DNA of 22,416 nt, taken from CAJBVG01 sp943360385. GTDB lineage: Bacteria; Bacteroidota; Bacteroidia; Sphingobacteriales; Sphingobacteriaceae. Under the pieces are notes generated by a model, which made no database searches, was not told where the DNA came from, and saw only the letters and a list, made by a program, of their open reading frames with translations. The stretch covers positions 1 through 22,416 of the forward strand of contig CALRIM020000034.1 of assembly GCA_943360385.1 (NCBI GenBank). Direction: 5' to 3'. Made by a program: the position numbers and the translations under genes. Below are positions 15,573 to 22,416 of this stretch, piece by piece (positions within the stretch are counted from its first letter, which is position 1; each line of letters starts with the position of its first letter).

Positions 15573-16658
15573 ATGAATAAATATTTCATGTTCATTGGCT
15601 TAGCTTGTGCTGTAGCATTTGCAAGCTGTACCAAACACGAAGAACAAAAAGAAGAAGAATCTACCTTTTTAGTATCAAGCCCAATAGTAACAGATACTAC
15701 CATTTACAAAGAATATGTTTGTCAGATTAGGTCTAGTCAACATATAGAATTGCGTGCCCTAGAAAAAGGATATCTACAAGATATTTATGTTGATGAAGGA
15801 CAACATGTGAAAAAAGGTCAACTAATGTTTAAAATAATGCCATTGATTTACCAAGCGGAAGCACAAAAAGCACAAGCTGAAGTAAACTACGCTGAAATTG
15901 AATTTCAAAATACAAAAAGATTAGCCGATAGCAATATCGTTTCTAAAAATGAATTGGCATTAGCAAAGGCTCAGTTAGATAAGTCGAAAGCGGAACTTGC
16001 TGCTGCTCAAGCCAGCCTAGGATTTACAGACATTCGCGCTCCTTTCGATGGCATCATGGATCGATTTAATGTGCGATTAGGAAGTTTATTGGATGAAGGT
16101 GAATTATTGTCATCTCTTTCTGATAACAGCAAGATGTGGGTTTATTTTAATGTTCCCGAGTCGGAATATTTAGATTATATGAAAGATAAAAAATCCAATC
16201 AATCTCAAAATGTAAAATTGAAATTAGCCAACAATACTTTCTTCGATCAAAAAGGAAAAGTAGAAACCATTGAGGCCGATTTTAACAATGAGACCGGAAA
16301 CATTGCCTTTAGAGCAGCTTTTCAAAATCCTAACGGTGTACTTCGACATGGGCAGACGGGAAATATATATATGCCAGTAGTATTGAATAATGCTTTAATA
16401 ATTCCTCAAAAAGCAACCTTTCAAATTTTAAATAAAAATTATGTTTTCGTAGTTGATAAAAATAATGTGGTAAAAACTCGCTTAATAACTGTAGGAGCAG
16501 AATTGCCTCATATGTATGTAGTTACTGATGGTTTGACGAAAGATGAGAAAATTTTAATCGATGGACTTCGTAAAGTGAAAAATGATGAAAAGATTAAATA
16601 TGAGTTTGTAAATCCTTCGGAAGTATTTTCTGAATTAGATAATGTACATGCAGAATAA
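15573..16658 (+). CDS. AcrA/MexA-like RND periplasmic adaptor lipoprotein
   Basis: A 361-residue membrane fusion protein with a lipobox AFASC (Cys19), so it is likely anchored in the inner membrane by lipid. The domain order is standard. The lipoyl first half is at about residues 55-90 (ELRALEKGYLQDIYVDEGQHVKKGQLMF). A short coiled-coil hairpin follows at about 90-145, then the lipoyl second half (FTDIRAPFDGIMDRFNVRLGSLL). A beta-barrel and a membrane-proximal domain end near DGLRKVKNDEKI. The sequence GVLRHGQTGNIYMPV is a common RND-adaptor motif. It is followed 23 bases later by the pump gene and would connect it to the TolC-like channel. Multidrug export is likely, but the substrate is not evident. 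Confidence 0.93.
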   Translation: MNKYFMFIGLACAVAFASCTKHEEQKEEESTFLVSSPIVTDTTIYKEYVCQIRSSQHIELRALEKGYLQDIYVDEGQHVKKGQLMFKIMPLIYQAEAQKAQAEVNYAEIEFQNTKRLADSNIVSKNELALAKAQLDKSKAELAAAQASLGFTDIRAPFDGIMDRFNVRLGSLLDEGELLSSLSDNSKMWVYFNVPESEYLDYMKDKKSNQSQNVKLKLANNTFFDQKGKVETIEADFNNETGNIAFRAAFQNPNGVLRHGQTGNIYMPVVLNNALIIPQKATFQILNKNYVFVVDKNNVVKTRLITVGAELPHMYVVTDGLTKDEKILIDGLRKVKNDEKIKYEFVNPSEVFSELDNVHAE

Positions 16659-16681
16659 ATGATCAATTAAATTGAAAGAAA

Positions 16682-19600
16682 ATGTTTAGAAAATTTATTC
16701 AGAGACCGGTATTAGCTATCGCGATGTCGCTCTCCATTATATTTGTTGGGTTGCTCGCCATAAAGACAACACCCATATCGCAATTCCCCGAAATTGCACC
16801 TCCTCGTGTAAATATTTTTATTGCATACCCTGGCTCGAGTGCCGATGTATTAGTGAACTCTACCCTTATCCCACTAGAACGTGCCATTAACGGTGTGCAA
16901 GGCATGCAGTATATTATTTCCGATGCAACAAGTGCTGGAGAAGCAACTGTTCAAATTGTATTTGAACCTGGTACCGATCCCAATGCCGCGGTAGTAAATG
17001 TGAAAACCCGTGTAGATCAAATAATGAATAATTTACCTCCTCTTGTGCAAAAAGAAGGGATCATTATTACTCCTATACAGCCTAGTATGTTGATGTATGT
17101 AAACCTTTTTAGTACGGATAAAAATACCGACGAAAAGTTTTTATACAACTATGCAAACGTTCATATTTTACCAGAATTACAAAGGATTAATGGAATGGGT
17201 CGTGCGCAGATTTTGGGTTCACGCCAATTCGCCATGCGTATATGGTTGAAGCCCGATAGAATGCGTGCATACAACGTTTCTACCGAAGAAGTAATGAAAG
17301 TTATTTCTGAACAAAGTGTAATTGGTAGGCCAGGTAGGATTGGACAAAGTTCAGGTAAAAATGCACAGTCTTTGGAGTATGTATTAACTTATAAAGGAAG
17401 GTTTAATAAACCAGAAGAATATGAAAACATTATTATTAAAGCTACTCCAGATGGTGAAATATTAAAGTTAAAAGACATTGCTGAAGTTCAATTAGGAAGT
17501 GAGTTTTTCGATATCTATTCTAATAAAGATGGACATCCTTCGGCATCAATTGTATTAAAACAAAATATTGGTAGTAATGCAAGCGATGTAATCAAACAAA
17601 TAAAAGGAAAACTCGAGGAGATGAAACCTTATTTTCCTCCAGGAATGAGTTACGAGATAAATTATGATGTCTCTAAATTCGTTGATGCATCGATAGAAAA
17701 AGTACTACATACCTTGCTGGAAGCCTTTATTTTAGTGGCATTGGTAGTGTTTATCTTTCTTGGCGATTGGAGGTCTACTTTAATTCCTACCCTCGCGGTT
17801 CCAGTTTCCTTAATAGGAGCTTTTATGTTTATGAAACTTTTTGGGTTGACCATAAACCTCATCACCTTGTTTGCTCTTGTTCTGGCCATTGGTATTGTGG
17901 TAGATAACGCGATTGTGGTTGTGGAGGCAGTGCACGCTAAAATGGAAGAGGAAGAACATCTTACTTCATTTAAGGCAGTGAAAAAAGTATTAGGTGAAAT
18001 TAGTGGTGCTATTATCGCCATTACCTTAATCATGACATCCGTATTTATTCCAGTTGCCTTTATGTCTGGGCCAGTTGGTGTTTTCTATAGGCAGTTTTCT
18101 ATAACCATGGCAAGTTCTATTGTGCTTTCTGGGGTAGTGGCCTTAACGCTTACTCCCGTTTTATGTGCGATGATTTTGAAAAACAATCATGGTAAAAAGA
18201 AAAGGAAATCATTAGTAAATATTTTCATCGATTGGTTCAATGCTAAATTCAATAAGCTTCTTGGGAAGTATACCAAATTGCTAGAATTAATTGTGCATAG
18301 GAGAGTGGTGACATGGGGAATATTGTTGGCATTTGCGATTGGTATTTTTGGAATTAATCAAATTTTACCAGCAGGTTTTATTCCGAATGAAGATCAAGGA
18401 ATGATATACGCCATCATACAAACTCCTCCTGGAACTACCTTAGAAAGAACAAATGAAGTGGCAGAGCAATTGCAACAAATTGCCGAAAAGGTAGAAGGTG
18501 TTCAATCGGTATCGTCATTAGCGGGATATGAAATTTTAACAGAAGGTAGAGGATCCAATGCAGGTACTTGTATCATCAATTTAAAAGATTGGTCGAGTAG
18601 AAGTAAAAATGTAAATGAAATAATAAAAGAGTTAGAAGAAAAAACAAAAGACATTGGAGCGGTTATCGAATACTTCGAACCACCTGCTGTTCCAGGATAT
18701 GGATCATCGGATGGGTTCTCACTACGTTTATTAGATAAAGGAAGTACAACCGATTATCAGGAATTCGATAAGGTAAATAAAACCTTTATGGATGATCTTT
18801 CGAAACGAAAAGAACTTTCTGGATTGTTTACTTTTTACGCCGCAAATTACCCACAATATGAGTTGATCATCGATAATGAGGCAGCGATGCAAAAGGGTGT
18901 TTCTATTGGTAAGGCCATGGAGAACCTCGATATTTTAATTGGTAGTACTTACGAACAAGGCTTTATTCGATTTAATACCTTCTTTAAAGTGTATACACAA
19001 TCGGCGCCAGAATATCGGAAGTTACCTTCGGATATATTGAACTTATTTATTAAAAATGATAGAGGAGAAATGGTGCCTTATTCAGCCTTCATGACCATGA
19101 AAAAATCTCAAGGTCCTAATGAAATTACACGTTTCAATTTATATACATCCTCTTCTATAAAAGGAGTTCCAGCAAAGGGATATACTACTGGAGATGCCAT
19201 ACATGCCATACAAGAAGTAGCGAAGAAGACCTTACCGCAAGGGTATGATATTGCATGGGAAGGATTGTCGTATGACGAGGCGAAAAGAGGAAATGAAGCG
19301 ATTGTGATATTTATGATTGTAGTGTTCTTTGTTTACTTGGTTCTTGCTGCACAATATGAAAGCTTTATTATTCCATTTGCAGTTTTACTTTCGGTACCTA
19401 CCGGATTTTTTGGTTCTTTTTTATTATTAAAAATGATGGGACTAGCCAACAACGTGTATGCGCAAATAAGTTTAATTATGCTGGTAGGGTTACTTGGTAA
19501 AAATGCGGTGTTAATTGTAGAGTTTGCCGTACAAAAACAACAAAAAGGAGCTACTGTTTTGCAAGCAGCCATAGAAGGTGCAAAGGTGAGATTCCGTCCG

Positions 19601-19927
19601 ATTTTAATGACTTCATTCGCCTTTATTGCAGGCTTAATACCCTTGGTATTTGCAGTGGGAGCAGGGGCTGTAGGGAATAGAACCATTGGAGCATCTGCTT
19701 TGGGAGGAATGTTATTTGGTACTGTTTTCGGGGTAATTATTGTGCCAGGCTTGTACTTTATTTTCGCGAAACTTTCTGAAGGAAAACAATTAATTAGAGA
19801 CGAAGATAGTAACCCATTGAGTGAGGATTTTGTGAATCCAAATCCAGATAGAACACTCACCAAACGAATTAGAAAAATTGTGTCATCATTAATAAAAAAA
19901 GAAGAAGATGAAGAAAGTAATAATTAA
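16682..19927 (+). CDS. AcrB-like RND multidrug efflux pump (HAE1 family)
   Basis: A 1081-residue inner-membrane pump of normal HAE1 length (AcrB 1049). It has the FIQRPVLAIAMSLSIIFVGLLAI start, PPRVNIFIAYPGSSADVL porter-domain opening, two large periplasmic domains and 12 helices. Proton-relay residues in helix 10-11 are present: Lys940 (GLLGKNAVLIVEFA), Arg970 and Thr977 (RFRPILMTS). In helix 4 the usual Asp-Asp pair is Asp408-Asn409 (VVDNAIVVVEAVHAKM). The residues match AcrB Asp407, Asp408, Lys940, Arg971 and Thr978 in order. The metal-efflux (CusA) branch is unlikely because its helix-4 signature is different. The gene ends with an acidic and basic tail (KKEEDEESNN) and overlaps the channel gene by 20 bases. 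Confidence 0.95.
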   Translation: MFRKFIQRPVLAIAMSLSIIFVGLLAIKTTPISQFPEIAPPRVNIFIAYPGSSADVLVNSTLIPLERAINGVQGMQYIISDATSAGEATVQIVFEPGTDPNAAVVNVKTRVDQIMNNLPPLVQKEGIIITPIQPSMLMYVNLFSTDKNTDEKFLYNYANVHILPELQRINGMGRAQILGSRQFAMRIWLKPDRMRAYNVSTEEVMKVISEQSVIGRPGRIGQSSGKNAQSLEYVLTYKGRFNKPEEYENIIIKATPDGEILKLKDIAEVQLGSEFFDIYSNKDGHPSASIVLKQNIGSNASDVIKQIKGKLEEMKPYFPPGMSYEINYDVSKFVDASIEKVLHTLLEAFILVALVVFIFLGDWRSTLIPTLAVPVSLIGAFMFMKLFGLTINLITLFALVLAIGIVVDNAIVVVEAVHAKMEEEEHLTSFKAVKKVLGEISGAIIAITLIMTSVFIPVAFMSGPVGVFYRQFSITMASSIVLSGVVALTLTPVLCAMILKNNHGKKKRKSLVNIFIDWFNAKFNKLLGKYTKLLELIVHRRVVTWGILLAFAIGIFGINQILPAGFIPNEDQGMIYAIIQTPPGTTLERTNEVAEQLQQIAEKVEGVQSVSSLAGYEILTEGRGSNAGTCIINLKDWSSRSKNVNEIIKELEEKTKDIGAVIEYFEPPAVPGYGSSDGFSLRLLDKGSTTDYQEFDKVNKTFMDDLSKRKELSGLFTFYAANYPQYELIIDNEAAMQKGVSIGKAMENLDILIGSTYEQGFIRFNTFFKVYTQSAPEYRKLPSDILNLFIKNDRGEMVPYSAFMTMKKSQGPNEITRFNLYTSSSIKGVPAKGYTTGDAIHAIQEVAKKTLPQGYDIAWEGLSYDEAKRGNEAIVIFMIVVFFVYLVLAAQYESFIIPFAVLLSVPTGFFGSFLLLKMMGLANNVYAQISLIMLVGLLGKNAVLIVEFAVQKQQKGATVLQAAIEGAKVRFRPILMTSFAFIAGLIPLVFAVGAGAVGNRTIGASALGGMLFGTVFGVIIVPGLYFIFAKLSEGKQLIRDEDSNPLSEDFVNPNPDRTLTKRIRKIVSSLIKKEEDEESNN

Positions 19928-21332
19928 TATTTTTGGATTGATAATTATTGCAAGTATTATTTTTTCTTGCAAATCCATTTCAAATAATTCGAAAAACGAT
20001 AATAGGAATACACCTGTTTCATTTGGATTTTCTTCTGATACCACAAATTCTGCAAAAATTAATTGGAAGAATTATTTTAAAGACCCTAATCTTATTAGTT
20101 TAATAGATTCTGCGCTAAAGAATAATAAGGAGATTAATATTGTACAACAGGAAATTGAAATTAGTAAAAATGAAGTGAAGATCCGCAAAGGAGAATACCT
20201 TCCATTTATTAGTTTATTTGCTGGTTCTGGAGTAGAAAAGACGGGAAAATTTACTCGGATGGGAGCAGTGGAAGAAAACTTGGACATTAAGCCAGGTAAG
20301 GCTTTCCCAGAACCATTGCCCGATTTTACTATTGGCGCATCAGCCTCTTGGGAGATAGATGTTTGGAAAAAATTACGAAATGCAAAAAAGGCTGCTGTAC
20401 ACAGGTATTTAGAGAGTGTAGAAGGGAAGAATTTTGTAACCACTACCTTAATTGCAGAAATTAGCAATTCGTATTATGAATTATTAGCGCTTGATAATTT
20501 GCAAGAAATTGTACACAGCAATATTGAAATACAAAGTAATGCACTGAAAATTGTAAGGCAACAAAAAGAAGCGGCTAAGGTAACTCAGCTTGCTGTAAAT
20601 AGATTCGAAGCGCAATTATTGAATACACAAAACCTTCAATATAAAATTGCGCAAGAAATTGTGGAGACTGAAAATAAAATAAATTTCTTAGTAAGTCGCT
20701 TCCCTCAACCAGTAGTGAGGGATAAAACAATGTTTGGTAAAATTGCTATCGATTCCATTAATACTGGATTACCATCGCAATTATTAGCCAACAGACCAGA
20801 TATACGAAGTGCAGAACAAGAACTACTTGCCGCGAAATTAGATGTAAAAGTTGCCAGAGCAAATTTCTATCCAACGCTTGGACTTAAAGCAGGAGTAGGG
20901 TTTCAGTCGTTTAACCCATCGTATTTATTATTGCCAGAGTCTAATTTGTATAATATAGCGGGCGATTTAATGGCGCCTTTAATTAATAGAAATGCCATTA
21001 AGGCAACTTATAGAACGGCAACTAATAAACAAATTCAAGCCGCTTATAAATACGAGCAAAGTATTTTAAATGGGTATATCGAAGTAGTTAATCAGTTGTC
21101 GATGATAGATAATACCACGAAGAGCTTTGATACAAAACAAAAAGAGGTGAATTTATTAAATGCTTCCATTGGAATATCAAGCAGTTTATTTAATTCTGCT
21201 CGAGCAGATTATATGGAGGTATTATTAACTCAACGAGAAGCAATTGATTCTAAAATGGAACTCATTGAAATTAAATTGAAGCAATTAAATGCTAAAGTGA
21301 ATATGTATAAGGCACTCGGAGGCGGGTGGTAG
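19908..21332 (+). CDS. OprM/NodT-type outer-membrane efflux lipoprotein (TolC superfamily)
   Basis: A 474-residue outer-membrane factor. The N-terminus is a lipoprotein signal with Cys21 in IIFSC, which places it in the OprM/NodT branch. It carries hallmark segments: WKNYFKDPNLISLIDSALKNNKEINI near the start of the mature protein, LLANRPDIRSAEQELLAAKLDVKVARANFYPTLGL in the second repeat, and a C-terminal half rich in helices. Its ATG lies inside the end of the pump gene (20-base overlap), so the two are translationally coupled. It completes a tripartite efflux system with the adaptor and pump. It differs from the non-lipidated TolC-like protein of the ABC operon, so each exporter has its own channel. 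A hairpin follows the stop. Confidence 0.94.
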   Translation: MKKVIINIFGLIIIASIIFSCKSISNNSKNDNRNTPVSFGFSSDTTNSAKINWKNYFKDPNLISLIDSALKNNKEINIVQQEIEISKNEVKIRKGEYLPFISLFAGSGVEKTGKFTRMGAVEENLDIKPGKAFPEPLPDFTIGASASWEIDVWKKLRNAKKAAVHRYLESVEGKNFVTTTLIAEISNSYYELLALDNLQEIVHSNIEIQSNALKIVRQQKEAAKVTQLAVNRFEAQLLNTQNLQYKIAQEIVETENKINFLVSRFPQPVVRDKTMFGKIAIDSINTGLPSQLLANRPDIRSAEQELLAAKLDVKVARANFYPTLGLKAGVGFQSFNPSYLLLPESNLYNIAGDLMAPLINRNAIKATYRTATNKQIQAAYKYEQSILNGYIEVVNQLSMIDNTTKSFDTKQKEVNLLNASIGISSSLFNSARADYMEVLLTQREAIDSKMELIEIKLKQLNAKVNMYKALGGGW

Positions 21333-21341
21333 ATTAGTGTT

Positions 21342-21372
21342 AACTGGTGCCGCTCAATTTGTGGCACCAGTT
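21342..21372. terminator. Bidirectional terminator between the efflux operon and nudK
   Basis: AACTGGTGCC (21342-21351) and GGCACCAGTT (21363-21372) form a perfect 10-bp stem with an 11-base loop. It is 9 bases after the outer-membrane factor stop and directly abuts the nudK stop codon on the other strand. The + strand continues TTTT after the arm, a short T-run. It most likely ends both convergent transcripts. Confidence 0.75.
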
Positions 21373-21951
21373 TTAAACCAAACCATTCAACTTCGCATAC
21401 TGAAGCAGCATAATGGTTTTAGCATCTTTAATTTCACCATTATTTACCTTCACTAATGCTTCTTCAAATTTCATTTCGAGAACTTCAATGTTTTCTTCTT
21501 CGTGTTCCACGCCACCACCATCGTTCACTTTCATGTCTTTAGAATATTCGGCTACAAAAAAATGCAAAATCTCCGTTACCGATCCAGGCGACATATACGC
21601 TTCGAAAATCTTGCGCACATCCGTAACCTTATAACCTGTTTCTTCTTCAGTTTCTCTTCTAATACAATCTTCGGGGTTGTCGAGGTCTAATAAGCCCGCA
21701 CATGCCTCAATCATCATCCCATCTGCATTACCATTGGTAAAGGTGGGTAATCTAAACTGGCGCGTTAAAATAACTGTTTGCTGAGCTTTATTGTAAAGCA
21801 GAATAGTTGCACCGTTTCCTCTATCGTACGCTTCGCGAGTTTGGGTAAGAATTTCTCCATTTGGCTTAGTATATTCGTATGTAATTTTTCGAAGCGTGTA
21901 CCAATTATCGGAAAGCACTTCTGTTTTTAGGATGTTGATGTTTTTAATCAT
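21373..21951 (-). CDS. nudK: GDP-mannose pyrophosphatase NudK-like Nudix hydrolase
   Basis: A 192-residue Nudix enzyme. The Nudix box lies at residues 85-107, ending RRETEEETGY. It has Ala85 in place of the first Gly and Asp91 near the early Glu, and the same spacing and changes occur in E. coli NudK as I remember it (AGLLDNDEPE…EETGY). Further shared segments are YMSPGSVTEILHFFVAEY, GGGVEHEEENIEVLE and the C-terminal GEIKDAKTIMLLQY, all in the same order and with the same total length. NudK hydrolyses GDP-mannose to GMP and mannose 1-phosphate, in a Mg-dependent reaction, in the cytoplasm. It stands alone here, converging on the RND operon. Its upstream region carries the tandem repeats. Confidence 0.9.
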   Translation of the reverse strand: MIKNINILKTEVLSDNWYTLRKITYEYTKPNGEILTQTREAYDRGNGATILLYNKAQQTVILTRQFRLPTFTNGNADGMMIEACAGLLDLDNPEDCIRRETEEETGYKVTDVRKIFEAYMSPGSVTEILHFFVAEYSKDMKVNDGGGVEHEEENIEVLEMKFEEALVKVNNGEIKDAKTIMLLQYAKLNGLV

Positions 21952-21999
21952 AGCTTGTTAACGTGGAATAGGGGTGGTTTGGTATTTTGAAGGATGAGA

Positions 22000-22041
22000 G
22001 ACATGAGATGGGAGACATGGGATAAGGGACATGAGACGTTG
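22000..22041. repeat. Degenerate 14-nt periodic GACATG repeats
   Basis: GACATG occurs at 22000, 22014 and 22028, giving three units of 14 bases (GACATGAGATGGGA, GACATGGGATAAGG, GACATGAGACGTTG). The array is purine-rich on the + strand. It is followed after 10 bases by the heptamer array. Since 14 is twice 7 it could be an older relative of that repeat, although the two arrays are not in the same register. Confidence 0.6.
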
Positions 22042-22051
22042 GACTACAAGT

Positions 22052-22142
22052 TACGAGATACGAAATACGAGATACGAGATACGAATTACGAGATACGAAA
22101 TACGAAATACGAGATACGAGATACGAATTACGAGATAGGAGA
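22052..22142. repeat. 13-unit heptamer tandem repeat (TACGARA), with a 42-bp higher-order unit
   Basis: Thirteen consecutive 7-mers in perfect register. Seven are TACGAGA, three TACGAAA, two TACGAAT and the last TAGGAGA. The next seven bases (TATGATT) contain the start codon of the following gene. Units 1-6 (22052-22093) and 7-12 (22094-22135) are the same 42-base block, with one base difference, so the array grew by a segmental duplication. The first unit is 100 bases upstream of the nudK start. Confidence 0.9.
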
Positions 22143-22143
22143 T

Positions 22144-22416
22144 ATGATTAAAAATGGAATAGCCACCATTAGAATCCTACTAGGGATATTTATTTTAACA
22201 ATAAACATCTTATTGGGAATAGATATTTTTAGGAAGGTCGATTTGAATAGGTATGGAATAATAGCCACACTTATTTGCGCAATTGTTTTTTTATATACTT
22301 GTTTTTACCTTTTATATAGTGGTATTACCACACTTCTTACTAAACACCAGAATCGAATCCTAATTACAACTGGATTGGTTTGTTATTTCATAGTATTACT
22401 TAGTATTGTTTGGTTT
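22144..22416 (+). CDS. Unrecognised multi-pass membrane protein, 5' part (cut by window end)
   Basis: An open frame of 91 codons from ATG 22144 to the last base, with no stop, so the gene continues outside the window. It encodes three hydrophobic stretches: about residues 9-29 (ILLGIFILTINILLG), 38-58 (GIIATLICAIVFLYTCFYLL) and 72-91 (ILITTGLVCYFIVLLSIVW), separated by short charged loops (FRKVDLNRY, LTKHQNR). This pattern of helices and loops reads as a true membrane protein and not random AT-rich DNA. I do not recognise a family. The ATG lies 1 base past the heptamer repeat, so the repeat occupies the place where the promoter and ribosome-binding region would be. Confidence 0.6.
   Translation, partial: MIKNGIATIRILLGIFILTINILLGIDIFRKVDLNRYGIIATLICAIVFLYTCFYLLYSGITTLLTKHQNRILITTGLVCYFIVLLSIVWF

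Noticed and set aside
17662..18033. A - strand frame inside the RND pump gene (and another at 19333-19863)
   Set aside because: Both are antisense to highly conserved pump sequence and have low-complexity composition typical of shadow frames.
22000..22142. A CRISPR array
   Set aside because: The units are only 7 and 14 bases with no unique spacers, and there are no cas genes.

Overview
The window looks like a piece of a Bacteroidota chromosome. Supporting signs are a SusC/SusD outer-membrane pair, several lipoproteins with a Bacteroidota-type signal (…SC or …AC), AT-rich DNA, a promoter matching the Bacteroidota form (TTG, 20 nt, TAnnTTTG), and proteins that read like Bacteroidota family members. 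Order or genus cannot be settled by eye. There are no RNA genes, insertion sequences or CRISPR arrays.

Region 1 (1-6769, + strand) is a nutrient-uptake and phosphonate block. It starts inside a susC-like TonB receptor gene, followed by its susD-like lipoprotein and a terminator-like hairpin. A tight four-gene operon comes next: a PhnZ-like HD oxygenase with all the expected active-site residues, a phosphonatase-like HAD hydrolase that must start at TTG, a 12-helix MFS-type permease (DUF5690-like), and a FAD-dependent oxidoreductase of the type that recurs in phosphonate clusters. The likely job is to take up an organophosphonate, oxidise or deaminate it, and release phosphate. The hydroxylase PhnY* that normally feeds PhnZ is not in the window.

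Region 2 (6856-13596, - strand) is a seven-gene operon: TetR regulator, TolC-like channel, HlyD-like adaptor lipoprotein, two ABC ATPases and two ABC-2 permeases. It matches the logic of the E. coli CecR/YbhGFSR exporter, except that the double ATPase YbhF is two genes here. It converges on region 1 across two strong hairpins, one a perfect 26-bp palindrome.

Region 3 (about 13600-14932) holds an AT-rich intergenic stretch with five TGCAATT boxes on a 22-nt lattice. A Fic-family gene follows, with a damaged catalytic motif (Gly to Trp), an apparently missing inhibitory segment and no proper start, so it may be decaying or altered.

Region 4 (15009-21332, + strand) is an RND efflux operon. It has a good promoter, an unrecognised 135-aa exported protein, an AcrA-like lipoprotein, an AcrB-like pump and an OprM/NodT-like lipoprotein. 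The pump has Asn at one of the two central proton-relay Asp positions.

Region 5 (21342-22416) contains a shared terminator, a convincing nudK (GDP-mannose pyrophosphatase family) on the - strand, then a 13-unit heptamer tandem repeat with a 42-bp higher-order duplication. That repeat runs directly into the start of an unrecognised membrane-protein gene cut off by the window end.
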